From Dyadobacter bucti (GTDB lineage: Bacteria; Bacteroidota; Bacteroidia; Cytophagales; Spirosomataceae), in contig NZ_SWFP01000002.1 of assembly GCF_005869225.1 (NCBI RefSeq), positions 744,001-808,000 on the forward strand: a stretch of 64,000 nucleotides of DNA, given 5' to 3'. Shown piece by piece: positions 33,916-43,540 of the stretch. The position numbers and the translations under genes are program-made. How positions within the stretch are numbered: position 1 is the first letter of the stretch; each line of letters starts with the position of its first letter. The notes beneath the pieces are model-generated. The model did not search any database. It saw only the letters and a program-made list of their open reading frames with translations, and was not told the DNA's origin.

Positions 33916-35382
33916 TTAAACGCCCAGGTTCCAGCCTTCGCGGTAAGTACGTTTTACATACTGGTTCACCTCGTCGAAGTTGGTCACTTTCATGTTTTTA
34001 TAATCCCACAGCATTTTCATGTTTGCGCCGGGGTAGTCGTATCCTTTTCCGTTCTCTCTTGGTTTGGGCATGTCTGCGCCTCTGATCGCAAGGTTCGCCA
34101 TCAGGATCGCCTCCGTCAGCGGGCCGGCGAGATCAAACGGTGAACTCAGCTCCATTTTTCCGTAACCGGCAATACATCCTTCCACCCATTGTGCATAGTG
34201 ACCTTCGGCGCTGCCTGGCACGCGGGCAAATTTTTGCTTCACCTTCACTTCCTCCATGCGGGAAAGTGGCAGCAAACGCGGATTGGCAGCATATTCACTC
34301 GCCATCATTTTACCTTTGGAACCTACAAACAGAATACCGCTGTTGCCGTCACCGAACAATTCATTGGCTCCCAGTTCTTCCGGACGTTCGGGCTTGATAC
34401 CACCGTCCATCCAGTGCATGGTTACCTGGCCTTTCGTTTTCGCAGTTTTAGGGAAAGTCAGGGTAGCGTGGCTCGATGGCGGGCAGCTATCCGGGAAGAT
34501 CCCTCTTTTACCAAAATCTGTGAAAACACTGCTCACGCTGGCTTGCATATCCAGTGCATATTTCAATCCTAAAACGCGGAATGGAGCTTCCATCAGGTGG
34601 CAGCCAAGGTCACCGAGTGCACCTGTACCATAATCCCACCAACCCCTCCAGCTTCCGGGAATCAGTTTATCTACATAATCTTTGTAAGGAGCGGTACCCA
34701 GCCAGAGATCCCAGTCGAGTTCTTTCGGAACCGGTGGCTTGTCGGTCGGCCAGGGAATACCCTGCGGCCAGATAGGGCGGTTAGTCCAGATATAAACGGT
34801 ATCCACATCGCCGATCACGCCTGCATCGTACCATTCGTGCAACTGGCGCACACCGTCACCGGATGAACCCTGGTTACCCATCTGCGTCACTACTTTATAT
34901 TTCGCAGCGGCTTCTGTCAGTTTTCTTGCTTCCCAGATATCATGGGTCATCGGCTTTTGAACATACACGTGTTTTCCAAGCTGCATGGCTGCCATCGCTA
35001 CTACTGCGTGCGTATGGTCGGGGGTTGAAACGGAAACAGCATCAAAATTTTTCGACTCTTTTTCGAACATTTCCCTCCAGTCCTTGTAATATTTGGCATT
35101 GGGGAAATTGGTCCTGCTCGTTACCGATCTTCTGTCGTCAACGTCGCAGAGGTAGCCGATATCCGCTTTACCGCTCTTGAAAAAATTGGCGATGTCGGAC
35201 GTTCCTTTACCACCCACACCTACACCTGCGATCACCAGCTTGTCGCTTGGCGGGACAAAACCTTTACCGCCCAACACATGGCGCGGAACGATCATAAATC
35301 CAGCTGCTGCGGCCGCGGATGCTTTTACGAAACTTCTTCTTGAAAAAGCGGATTTTTCATTATCCGTATTCCTTTCTTCCAT
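33916..35382 (-). CDS. Tat-exported Gfo/Idh/MocA-family oxidoreductase
   Basis: A start at 35382 (MEERNTDNEKSAFSRRSFVK) gives 488 residues, with a twin-arginine leader (RRSFVKASAAAAAGFMIVP). The NAD(P)-binding fold is VIAGVGVGGKGTSDIANFF. The conserved EKP-like motif appears as YVQKPMTHDIWEARKL, with Gln in place of Glu, as in many exported members. GTGALGDLGCHLMEAPF is the C-terminal substrate-domain landmark. Relatives oxidise sugars or cyclitols, often at C3. The gene is monocistronic between a terminator (33846-33898) and a promoter region at about 35.4-35.5 kb. The substrate is unknown. Confidence 0.85.
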   Translation of the reverse strand: MEERNTDNEKSAFSRRSFVKASAAAAAGFMIVPRHVLGGKGFVPPSDKLVIAGVGVGGKGTSDIANFFKSGKADIGYLCDVDDRRSVTSRTNFPNAKYYKDWREMFEKESKNFDAVSVSTPDHTHAVVAMAAMQLGKHVYVQKPMTHDIWEARKLTEAAAKYKVVTQMGNQGSSGDGVRQLHEWYDAGVIGDVDTVYIWTNRPIWPQGIPWPTDKPPVPKELDWDLWLGTAPYKDYVDKLIPGSWRGWWDYGTGALGDLGCHLMEAPFRVLGLKYALDMQASVSSVFTDFGKRGIFPDSCPPSSHATLTFPKTAKTKGQVTMHWMDGGIKPERPEELGANELFGDGNSGILFVGSKGKMMASEYAANPRLLPLSRMEEVKVKQKFARVPGSAEGHYAQWVEGCIAGYGKMELSSPFDLAGPLTEAILMANLAIRGADMPKPRENGKGYDYPGANMKMLWDYKNMKVTNFDEVNQYVKRTYREGWNLGV

Positions 35383-35552
35383 ATTGTTGTTTTTGTTTAA
35401 TTTAAAGGTTGAGGATTTTTGGGCTGTAACCCGCAAACCACGGACAGGTCATTATTTTGTTAAGCGTATCGCCTTCCTTATTTACTCGGAAATGTGCCAA
35501 AAGGACCCTTCGGCGGAATGAAAAAACTCCGTTTTTTTTAAATTTTTACCGG

Positions 35553-37457
35553 TTATTTTACCAGAAATATCGTGTCGCGTATCTGCTGCGTTTTCCCGTC
35601 CGCAAATTCAACGGTAAGTACATAAGGATAGGCGCCTGCCGGTACCAACCGTCCTTGGTAAGTGCCGTCCCAGAGCTCGTATCCGCTTTCAACGGATTGT
35701 GAACCCATATTTTTGATGACAGTCCCCCACCTGTCAAACAATGAAAATGAAGTCACCCTCAGCTCGCTGAAAGGGAACCGGATGGTCAGTGCGTCATTTT
35801 TGGAATTTCCATCAGGTGAAAACGCGGCAGGGATGAATACGGTGTTCCTGCAGTCCGTTTCGATGGTGACGGACTGTTTGGCGGTACAAAGCGCTTCGTC
35901 CTGCACGGTGATCTCATAAGTGCCGATGGCCAGGTTCCGGAAATCCGGATTGGCCACAAATAATGCGTTACCCAGGGAATAGGTCAAAGCGGAATTCCCC
36001 TCAGCCACAACAGTAATGCCGCCGTCGCCGGCGTTACAGGACGTATTTTGTTTTTGCACGCTTTTTATTTGAGGAGCACCGGTTTCAGCCACCACGGTAT
36101 CGGCAGTAACGATGCATTCGTTCTGATCTTTGACGGAGACGGAATACCTGCCCGCACCAAGATTGTTGAATATACCGGAAGCATTAAAAACTAGGCCGTC
36201 AATGGAAAAGGTAAGTAAACCCGAACCTCCGCTGGCCGCAACTGAAATAGACCCGTCCGCCTGGTCGCAACGCGAATCCTCTATATTGATCGCATCAAAC
36301 ACAATTCCTGCTTCATTCGATAAAATCACGGGATATTCAACCCGGCAACCCGTCTCGTCCTTTATTGTCATTACATAACTGCCGGCCCCAAGCTTTTCAA
36401 AAAAGCCGTCATTCTGAAAATCGGTCCCGTTCAGCGAATAGGTCAGCTGCCCGCTTCCACCGCTGGCCGTAACAACAATCTGCCCGTTTTCCTTGCTGCA
36501 TTGTGGGTTAACAGGCTCAACATTGTCGATCACGGGCTGGTCAGCGAGTGTGACGGTGATGGACTGTGTTACTTGGCAACCGAGCGAATCGCGTATGGTA
36601 ACCTCATGAACTCCGGCTTTAAGACCTGTAAAATCCTGGGACGCCTGAAACGCACCCTCGTCCAGCTTATAGCCGATATCCCCCATCCCGGCGGCTGTGA
36701 TCCTGATTGTACCATTGTCCTGGCTGCAGTTTGCAGGGGTTATTTCAATATCGGATATAGCCGCATCGCTAACCTCAACAGTGAAAGGCACGGCAGGGGT
36801 TTCGGTACCGTAGTATGTCTGGGTTACGTAAAAAGTGGTGGTGGCTTGCAGCGCAGGAGGCGTATAGGTATTTCCGGTTGCCAGCTGCTGCTGTTTCCTT
36901 TCGTCTGCATACCATTTTACATCTTTTCCGGTAACGAGCAATTCGGGAGTTGCTTCCCGGCAGTATTTTGAAGGTGATTTTAATGTAATCCGGTACAACT
37001 CGAACACACCCTCTGAACCGGCACAAACGCCGTTTGTGTATGCAATAGTACCTTGTATCTTTTCTTCGCCAGGGGAAAATGTAAATTTGAAAGTGCCTGT
37101 GCACCAGGTTGTTCCGTCAGGTTTATTCTCGTCCAGTATGTCGGTCAGGTCGAACGATCCGGCGTTGTTTTGCGCGGTTCCATTGGTAACATCCCATAAA
37201 ACAAAAAACTCCTCCTGATCCCCGGCCGCTTCCAGGCACTGCCCCGTCAGCTTGTTTCCATCCTGGCTAATGGTGAGTAAAATAGGCCAGTAATCCGTGA
37301 TATTGGAGGTTGGCGCATAATTCACGCCCTGCCATACACCCGATAAATCCTGCCCTGCAGCGGAGAAAGTATGCAAAACGCCCGCCGCAACCACAAATAA
37401 CGCCGCCACTGAACGCCTCACCATACCAGCCATACCCGCGTAAAAGTTTGTCCGCAT
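35553..37457 (-). CDS. T9SS-secreted protein with SprB-type repeats (type-B sorting)
   Basis: A 634-residue protein with a signal peptide (VRRSVAALFVVAAGVLHTFSAAG). Residues about 37-160 form a Cys-containing domain (LSGVWQGVNYAPTSNITDYW). An Ig-like domain follows (YCREATPELLVTGKDVKWYA). Then come four SprB-like repeats of 70-80 residues, each opening with a Cys-x-x-x-[DN]G box (NCSQDNG, QCSKENG, RCDQADG, SCNAGDG) and holding a second Cys. The end (VFIPAAFSPDGNSKNDALTI, then SLFDRWGTVI and WDGTYQGRLVPAGAYPYVL) is the gliding-motility C-terminal (CHU_C, type B) sorting domain that targets proteins to the type IX secretion system. It is probably a surface adhesin or binding protein; the ligand is unknown. 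Confidence 0.88.
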   Translation of the reverse strand: MRTNFYAGMAGMVRRSVAALFVVAAGVLHTFSAAGQDLSGVWQGVNYAPTSNITDYWPILLTISQDGNKLTGQCLEAAGDQEEFFVLWDVTNGTAQNNAGSFDLTDILDENKPDGTTWCTGTFKFTFSPGEEKIQGTIAYTNGVCAGSEGVFELYRITLKSPSKYCREATPELLVTGKDVKWYADERKQQQLATGNTYTPPALQATTTFYVTQTYYGTETPAVPFTVEVSDAAISDIEITPANCSQDNGTIRITAAGMGDIGYKLDEGAFQASQDFTGLKAGVHEVTIRDSLGCQVTQSITVTLADQPVIDNVEPVNPQCSKENGQIVVTASGGSGQLTYSLNGTDFQNDGFFEKLGAGSYVMTIKDETGCRVEYPVILSNEAGIVFDAINIEDSRCDQADGSISVAASGGSGLLTFSIDGLVFNASGIFNNLGAGRYSVSVKDQNECIVTADTVVAETGAPQIKSVQKQNTSCNAGDGGITVVAEGNSALTYSLGNALFVANPDFRNLAIGTYEITVQDEALCTAKQSVTIETDCRNTVFIPAAFSPDGNSKNDALTIRFPFSELRVTSFSLFDRWGTVIKNMGSQSVESGYELWDGTYQGRLVPAGAYPYVLTVEFADGKTQQIRDTIFLVK

Positions 37458-37548
37458 CCCGTCATTTAATCAATTCCTTACTTCTTTTAAAATTAAAGCA
37501 TAATGGTGTGAAATAGCTCTTCGGATACATGTTATTTTTTTGTTAAAA

Positions 37549-37585
37549 CAACAAAATGGCCCGCCCCGGTATTCAGGAGCAGGCC
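37549..37585 (-). terminator. Terminator after the astacin-like gene
   Basis: Reading leftward, ggcctgctcc (37585-37576) pairs over 10 bases, two of them G-U, with ggggcgggcc (37567-37558) around an 8-base loop. A T-rich tract (attttgttgt) follows. It begins 32 bases after the metalloprotease stop. Confidence 0.65.
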
Positions 37586-37616
37586 CGTTTGCTGCGGCTA
37601 AAAACTTCCAGATGAA

Positions 37617-39155
37617 TCAGTATTGAAATATCTTGCCCTGATCATTGATCACTACGGGGCCACCATTAGCACCATTGGATGAAATAGCTACACCGCCACC
37701 CGATACCTGTACCCAGCAGCTACCCATCCATTTCCGGATCGAATACCCCCCCGACACCGCTACATTGCTGATGACGTAGATCATACCATCGTTACCTACC
37801 GCAATATCACGTCCTGAACCTGTCACTTCTTCGAAGCCACCGGCGGCAAGCCTCAACACTTTTCCGGCATTGTCGACTGCCCAGGGGATACCCTGAGGCG
37901 TGACAGCTATCTTCGTCGCTCCCCGCCCAGGCACGTCCTGCCACTGACCGTTTTTCAGGTAACTTACTGCGTAGCCGCCGGCACGGGCCTTTTTGCTGAC
38001 GACATACACCTGTCCGTTGCCGCCCACGGCTATATCACTGGCCACGACAGTCTGTTCCTGCCAGATGGAACTGCTCAAACGTCTGTAAACCAGTCCAATG
38101 TTATTGATGATCCATGGCTCACCGTCCTTTCCGATTGCGATGCGGGTAGCGCCGCCCGGATACTGAACAAATTTCTTCGCATTGTAATCATACTTATGGA
38201 TCGAGTATCCGCCCGGAACCGGGGTATTTCCAACAATCCAAAGTGTTTTTGTGTTGGAGCCGGCAGCTACGTCCCTGGCCGATCCCGGAAGTTGCTGCCA
38301 TGTATGGGCAGGGTACAATATACGGACAGCCAGTAAATCGTAAGTACTAAATCCTCCCCAAATATCGACAACTGAATTCATCACAGATTTTGAATCCATC
38401 GACGGGGTACCGCAAACCTGGAAATCTACAAAACCGTCGGTATGTTTGTCGGTGTGCATCAGACCGATTGAGTGGCCGAGCTCGTGGATAGCCGCAAATT
38501 TTTTCTCAGATACAGATAACATGCTTTGGGAGGAATAATATGTATTGACGGTCATTCCTCCGCCTACCTGCCCCAGGTAGTTGGGCAGCGCCTGACGAGC
38601 CACCCAGTGTTTCTCCTCATCTTCATCTGGCTTGTCATATTCCGGTTTTACGATCACATCGGCCATCACTACGGCCGGCACCTCCCGGAACCTGGCCTGT
38701 GTGTCTGTCACCTTGTTCCACTCAGGTATCGCTGCCTGAACGGCTGTTTTCCAGGTGTCGGGTACGGTTGGCAGGATGTATACTTTCACATCTTTTACCG
38801 AAGAACCGGTCAGCAGCCACTGCCCACGGCGCTGGGTCACTCTTGATGTCTTTTCGTCCACATATTGCTTTTCGGCATTTTCACGTGATACCTCCATATC
38901 ACCGTCGATCACAAACGTTTTTTCGGCCTCGTTATAGGCGATTCTGGCGGGCAGGGCACCAGTCACTTCTGCCAGAAAACTGGTCAGTTCTGCGGTGGTA
39001 GTTCCCTGGTTACCGGCAGAGTCCGGCTTGGGCATCTCTGTCTGATCCGGCTCTTTACAGGCCTGGAAAATTGTAAGGATTATGAATAAAAATACGGGTG
39101 CATTGATGTTGCGAAGGCAGGCCGCAGCAATCCGGTAGTTGAACATTGTTCTCAT
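37617..39155 (-). CDS. Astacin-like metalloprotease lipoprotein with tectonin-type propeller
   Basis: A start at 39155 (MRTMFNYRIAAACLRN) gives 512 residues. The leader ends at a lipobox (FIILTIFQAC, Cys33). HELGHSIGLMH at residues 224-234 is the HExxHxxGxxH zinc motif of metzincins; the surrounding pattern (TWKTAVQAAIPEWNKVTDTQ) fits M12A astacins. From about residue 285, five or six repeats of the form '(S/A)xDIAVGxxGxxYV(I/V)S...GGYSIxK' resemble tectonin/tachylectin blades, a likely glycan-binding propeller. It is probably a surface-anchored protease aimed at glycosylated targets. The two-domain combination is inferred from motifs. Confidence 0.82.
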   Translation of the reverse strand: MRTMFNYRIAAACLRNINAPVFLFIILTIFQACKEPDQTEMPKPDSAGNQGTTTAELTSFLAEVTGALPARIAYNEAEKTFVIDGDMEVSRENAEKQYVDEKTSRVTQRRGQWLLTGSSVKDVKVYILPTVPDTWKTAVQAAIPEWNKVTDTQARFREVPAVVMADVIVKPEYDKPDEDEEKHWVARQALPNYLGQVGGGMTVNTYYSSQSMLSVSEKKFAAIHELGHSIGLMHTDKHTDGFVDFQVCGTPSMDSKSVMNSVVDIWGGFSTYDLLAVRILYPAHTWQQLPGSARDVAAGSNTKTLWIVGNTPVPGGYSIHKYDYNAKKFVQYPGGATRIAIGKDGEPWIINNIGLVYRRLSSSIWQEQTVVASDIAVGGNGQVYVVSKKARAGGYAVSYLKNGQWQDVPGRGATKIAVTPQGIPWAVDNAGKVLRLAAGGFEEVTGSGRDIAVGNDGMIYVISNVAVSGGYSIRKWMGSCWVQVSGGGVAISSNGANGGPVVINDQGKIFQY

Positions 39156-39313
39156 GGCTTGAAACTTGATTGTGTTTTTAAAAGTGAACATTGGTTTTGA
39201 TGGATAAATGATTTCGATTGCAAAATTGCCGTGAGGCGCAGGGCGAATCAATTATTTCTCGACCAAGAGGGCCGAGAACCCTCTGAAGTGTGTTCACTTT
39301 TGTTCCGAACCGT

Positions 39314-42300
39314 TTAATCAATGGATTTCCCCTCTTTCCTATAAGCCCAGTAAAAAACCTGCGGCAAAACCATGAAAGAGAGTAACATACAGATAATCAA
39401 ACCTCCTACGATCATGATAGCGAGTGGTTTCTGGATTTCCGATCCCATACCATTGGAAAGTGCCGCCGGAAGCAGCCCGAGCGAACCCATCAGGGCGATC
39501 ATGATCACGGGACGGATCCGGCCGTAGATGCCATCGGAAATAGCCTGCCTCAGCGGGAGCCTGTGGATGAGGTTTTCTTTCATCACATGCACAAGGATAA
39601 TGCCGTCGATCGTACAAACCCCGAACAGGATAATGAAGCCGATCCCCGCCGATATGCCAAACACCGTACCGGTAATCCAGAGGGAAAGGAAGCCTCCTAT
39701 GAAAGCAAACGGAATCGTAATCAGCGAGATCAGCGTATCTTTTACATTGCCAAAATCCATATACAAAAGGAAAATAATCAGTACCAGGGCGGCCGGAATG
39801 ATCAATGACAATTGTTTGGTGGCCCGCTCTTTGCTTTCAAATTCCCCTGCCCATAATACTTTGGTTGTCTTGGGGAAATTTACATTTTCCTTCACCACCT
39901 GCTGCGCCTCGGCAATGGTGCTTCCCAGGTCGCGCCCTTCGATACTGAAACCGATACCTATATACCTGCTGCTGCCTTCCCGGTAAATAAATGCAGGGCC
40001 GGTTTTGGTACCGATGGTGGCGATCTCTTTCAATGGAACCTGGTGGTCATCGAGCGACGGGATCAGTATATTGCCAATTTCCTCCTCCGTGTTCCGGTAT
40101 GCTTCCTGGTAGCGGATCGTGATATCGAACATCCTGTCGTTTTCGTAAAAAACAGACGCTGCCTTTCCGCCGATCGTCATTTCGATAACCGCCTGGGCGT
40201 CGGCCATGGAAACACCGTGCCGTGCCATTCTGGCTTCGTCCAGCTTGATAGCGAGTTCGGGCAGGCCGATGTTCCGGTACACAAGCACATCTGCCACGCC
40301 CCGAACCTTATTCAGGTTTGCTGCTACCTGGTCGGCCAGGTTTTCCATATCATACAGGTCCTCCCCGAAAATCTTCACGACCAGTGAGCTCTTCACGCCT
40401 GCGACATACTCTTCCACATTGTCCTGTATCGGCTGACTGAACCCAAGCGAAATTCCCGGAAAAGCGGCAAGTGCGCCCTTCATTTCCTTCATCAATTGTT
40501 CCTTGCTGACATGCCTTTTCCAGTCTTTCTCTGGTTTTAATTGAATATGGAATTCATTGTTAAAAAAACCGGTGGGATCGGTACCGTCGTTGGGACGGCC
40601 TGTCTGGCTCATCACAAATTTCACTTCTTCGAAAGACCGCAGCGTATCGCGCAGGGCATTCCCGGTTTTCACGGATTGTTCCAGATTGATGCTATTGGGC
40701 AAAGTAGCCCGCACATAAATGGCTCCTTCGTTCAGTTTGGGGATAAACTCGGTTCCGTAAGTCAGGAATTTACCTACGCAAACCAAAAACAAACCGACAA
40801 AACCGATCATTACGAACCGCTTGTTCCGGTCGCTCCACTGGTAAAGCCTAAATATCACATTCCTGAAAAAATTGACAACCGGATTATTCGTTTCCTTCAC
40901 ATCCTTTTTCAACAACACCTTGCACATGGCAGGTACGAACGTCAGGCTGAGAATAAGCGATCCCACCAGCGCATAACCCAATGTAAATGCCAGCGGGGTG
41001 AACATTTTACCTTCTACTTTTTGGAATGAAAAAATGGGAAGCAAGGCTACTATCAAAATGATCTGGGCGAAGAAAATATGGGAAGCCACATTTTTCACGC
41101 TCCGTTTCATCAGGCCCAGCTTGGACATCTTATTAAACCGCGCCACGCCGAGCCTGAGCGAGCTTTTTTCAAGATCCACATAGATCTTTTCCACGATCAC
41201 CATGGTCCCTTCCAGCAACAGCCCGAAGTCAATCGCACCCAGGGAAATCAGATTGGCAGGCAGCCCCTGAATGCGCAGCATAGTAATAGCAAACAGAAAA
41301 GAAAGCGGGATTACAAGCGCTACGGTGACGGTAGTGCGCCAGTTGAACAGAAATACAAAAACGATGACCGATACGAGTACAATACCTTCCGCAAGGTTGT
41401 GTGTAACTGTACTCACAGTCGCATCCACTAGCTCGGTACGGTCAATAACAGGAACGATCTGTACGCCCGAAGGCAGGATCCGCGTATTGAGCTCGTCGAT
41501 CGTCTTGCGCAGTTTCACGATCACGTCGCTCGGGTTTTCGCCTCTCAGCATGACCACGATCCCCTCGACGAGGTCTTTGTCCTCCCCTAACCCCACCTGC
41601 CCGAGCCTCGGCTTAGCTGTGATACTTACCTCCGCGACCTGCTTCACATGTACCGGTGTGGAGCCGTTGACTTTGACCAGAATATTTTCAATATCCCTTG
41701 TACTTTCCAGCAAACCCACTCCCCGCACCACATAAGCCTGGTCTCCTTTCTGGATCACATCTCCGCCGACATTGATGTTGCTTTTTTCCACCGCCTCGAA
41801 CACATCCAGGGGCGTAAGGCTGTACTGGGCGAGCAGCGCAGGATTCACGCGCACCTCATAGATTTTTTTCTCCCCGCCAAAACTCGCCACAGTAGCAACC
41901 CCGGGCACCGCCACCAGCTCACGCTCGATCACCCATTCCTGCAACGCCGTAAGTTCCTTGACCGGCCGGTCGCTTTTCAGGATATACCTGAAAATCTCGC
42001 CGGTAGCGCCATAGGGAGGCTCTATTTCGGCTTCCGCACCTTTGGGCAGATCAATATTGCGCAGCCTGGTGGAAGCATATTGCTGCGCATAAAAGTCTTC
42101 TACTTTGTCCTCAAACAATACCGTAACGACCGACAGGCCGAAAAGTGAAATGGAACGGACCTCCGATTTTTTCGGGATCGTATTCATTTCCTTCATGACC
42201 GGCAGGGTAATGAACTTTTCAATTTCCTCGGCGCTTCTTCCGGGCCACTGGGTAATAATCCTGGCGCGGGTATTGGTAACGTCCGGAAATGCCTCTATGG

Positions 42301-42412
42301 GCGTATTGATATAGCTTACGACCCCCACAACGGCCAAAACTGCCGTCATGAAGAAAATAAGCATGGTATTCTTTAAAGAGAATGCTACTATGCTCTGCGT
42401 TAATTTTTGCAT
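39314..42412 (-). CDS. Heavy-metal efflux RND pump (CusA/CzcA type)
   Basis: A 1032-residue inner-membrane RND transporter with twelve predicted membrane helices in two sets of six and two large periplasmic loops. The opening (SIVAFSLKNTMLIFFMTAVL, INTPIEAFPDVTNTRARIIT) is typical of the HME branch. The TM4 proton-relay motif reads GAIDFGLLLEGTMVIVEKIY. Asp and the final Glu match the divalent-cation (CzcA-type) pattern, while the second Asp is Glu. It should export a divalent or soft metal together with the adaptor and channel encoded immediately upstream (6-base gap). The exact metal cannot be told from sequence. Confidence 0.9.
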   Translation of the reverse strand: MQKLTQSIVAFSLKNTMLIFFMTAVLAVVGVVSYINTPIEAFPDVTNTRARIITQWPGRSAEEIEKFITLPVMKEMNTIPKKSEVRSISLFGLSVVTVLFEDKVEDFYAQQYASTRLRNIDLPKGAEAEIEPPYGATGEIFRYILKSDRPVKELTALQEWVIERELVAVPGVATVASFGGEKKIYEVRVNPALLAQYSLTPLDVFEAVEKSNINVGGDVIQKGDQAYVVRGVGLLESTRDIENILVKVNGSTPVHVKQVAEVSITAKPRLGQVGLGEDKDLVEGIVVMLRGENPSDVIVKLRKTIDELNTRILPSGVQIVPVIDRTELVDATVSTVTHNLAEGIVLVSVIVFVFLFNWRTTVTVALVIPLSFLFAITMLRIQGLPANLISLGAIDFGLLLEGTMVIVEKIYVDLEKSSLRLGVARFNKMSKLGLMKRSVKNVASHIFFAQIILIVALLPIFSFQKVEGKMFTPLAFTLGYALVGSLILSLTFVPAMCKVLLKKDVKETNNPVVNFFRNVIFRLYQWSDRNKRFVMIGFVGLFLVCVGKFLTYGTEFIPKLNEGAIYVRATLPNSINLEQSVKTGNALRDTLRSFEEVKFVMSQTGRPNDGTDPTGFFNNEFHIQLKPEKDWKRHVSKEQLMKEMKGALAAFPGISLGFSQPIQDNVEEYVAGVKSSLVVKIFGEDLYDMENLADQVAANLNKVRGVADVLVYRNIGLPELAIKLDEARMARHGVSMADAQAVIEMTIGGKAASVFYENDRMFDITIRYQEAYRNTEEEIGNILIPSLDDHQVPLKEIATIGTKTGPAFIYREGSSRYIGIGFSIEGRDLGSTIAEAQQVVKENVNFPKTTKVLWAGEFESKERATKQLSLIIPAALVLIIFLLYMDFGNVKDTLISLITIPFAFIGGFLSLWITGTVFGISAGIGFIILFGVCTIDGIILVHVMKENLIHRLPLRQAISDGIYGRIRPVIMIALMGSLGLLPAALSNGMGSEIQKPLAIMIVGGLIICMLLSFMVLPQVFYWAYRKEGKSID

Positions 42413-42418
42413 AAAATA

Positions 42419-43516
42419 TTATTTGTCCGAATTCAGTGCTTCGGAGAATAGAAGAAGTTGATTCTTGACGACTATTTTCTCACCAGCGGCAACACCGCTT
42501 TTGAAAAAGACCCGGTCGTTATCCTTCATATCCACGGTAACTTTGCGGGGTTCGAGGGAGTTGTCCGGTTTCTGGATCAGGAGGTAGTTTTCGTTGTTGT
42601 GGAATATCAATGCGCGGTCGGGTGCGCCAATGGCGAGGTCTTTCAGGTTCTTTTTGATAATTGCCTCGATCGCCAGCCCGGGTTTCAGTTTCAGATCCTT
42701 GTTAGGCATCCGGATACGCGCTTTCAGCACACGTTCCTGGGGATCAAAAACCTGGGAAATGTCGCAAATCTCACCGTCGAAAGTTTCACCCGGATAGGCT
42801 TTTGACCTGATCTCGGCCTTCATTCCCTTTTCCACAAAAGGCAGGTCGACGGCATACACATTGGTGGTGATCCAGACGTCGGAGAGATCGGAAATTGTAA
42901 AAAGATCAGCGTTGTCAGTTTGGATGCGGGTGCCGGCAGACATTTTATTTTCGACCACATAGCCGCTCACCGGGGCTTTGATCTGAAACACACCTTTTTC
43001 CGGGCTCGCATTGTACAGCGACAGATTGGCGTTGACTTTTTCAATTTCGTTTTTCAGGATATCCACTTCGCTTTTCGCCTCGAAAAGCTCCTTTTCGGAG
43101 GCTATTCGGTCACCGAACATCGATTCGGCCACGGCCAGCTTTCTCTTCGCAACCACCAGCTGCGATTCCAATGTCTTGCCTTGTGACGTGAGGTCTGTGA
43201 GCTCGCTGCTTTGCAACTCGGCCAGTACCTGCCCTTTGGTGACTTTGTCGCCCAGCGAAAAATAGGTTTTGGTTACAATCCCGTTGATCAGGCTGGTATA
43301 ATGCACAACCTGATTGGGATTATATTCGATCTGGCCGTTGAGCCTGATCGATTGTGTGACCGGCTCGATCACCGCCGGGTAAGTGGTGATCTCGTAGGGC
43401 AGAAGGGCGCCGGTCGTTATTTTTTTGGCAACAGATTCTTCTTTTTTTTCAAAGCAGCCTGCCAGGAAAACTGTAAAAGACAAGGCTGCCAATAGGAGGC
43501 GGGTGGATGTTGGCAT
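42419..43516 (-). CDS. RND efflux periplasmic adaptor (membrane-fusion lipoprotein)
   Basis: A 365-residue protein with lipoprotein leader MPTSTRLLLAALSFTVFLAG and Cys21. Core features are a lipoyl-like half motif (LGDKVTKGQVLAELQSSELT), a helical hairpin (about residues 110-165, TLESQLVVAKRKLAVAESMF), the second lipoyl half (FQIKAPVSGYVVENKMSAGT) and a beta-barrel domain (AEIRSKAYPGETFDGEICDI). It bridges the RND pump and the outer-membrane channel. It lies 24 bases after the TolC-like gene and 6 bases before the pump gene. No N-terminal His/Met-rich metal-binding extension is visible. Confidence 0.9.
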   Translation of the reverse strand: MPTSTRLLLAALSFTVFLAGCFEKKEESVAKKITTGALLPYEITTYPAVIEPVTQSIRLNGQIEYNPNQVVHYTSLINGIVTKTYFSLGDKVTKGQVLAELQSSELTDLTSQGKTLESQLVVAKRKLAVAESMFGDRIASEKELFEAKSEVDILKNEIEKVNANLSLYNASPEKGVFQIKAPVSGYVVENKMSAGTRIQTDNADLFTISDLSDVWITTNVYAVDLPFVEKGMKAEIRSKAYPGETFDGEICDISQVFDPQERVLKARIRMPNKDLKLKPGLAIEAIIKKNLKDLAIGAPDRALIFHNNENYLLIQKPDNSLEPRKVTVDMKDNDRVFFKSGVAAGEKIVVKNQLLLFSEALNSDK

Positions 43517-43540
43517 GGTATGGATTTTATTGATGGTATG

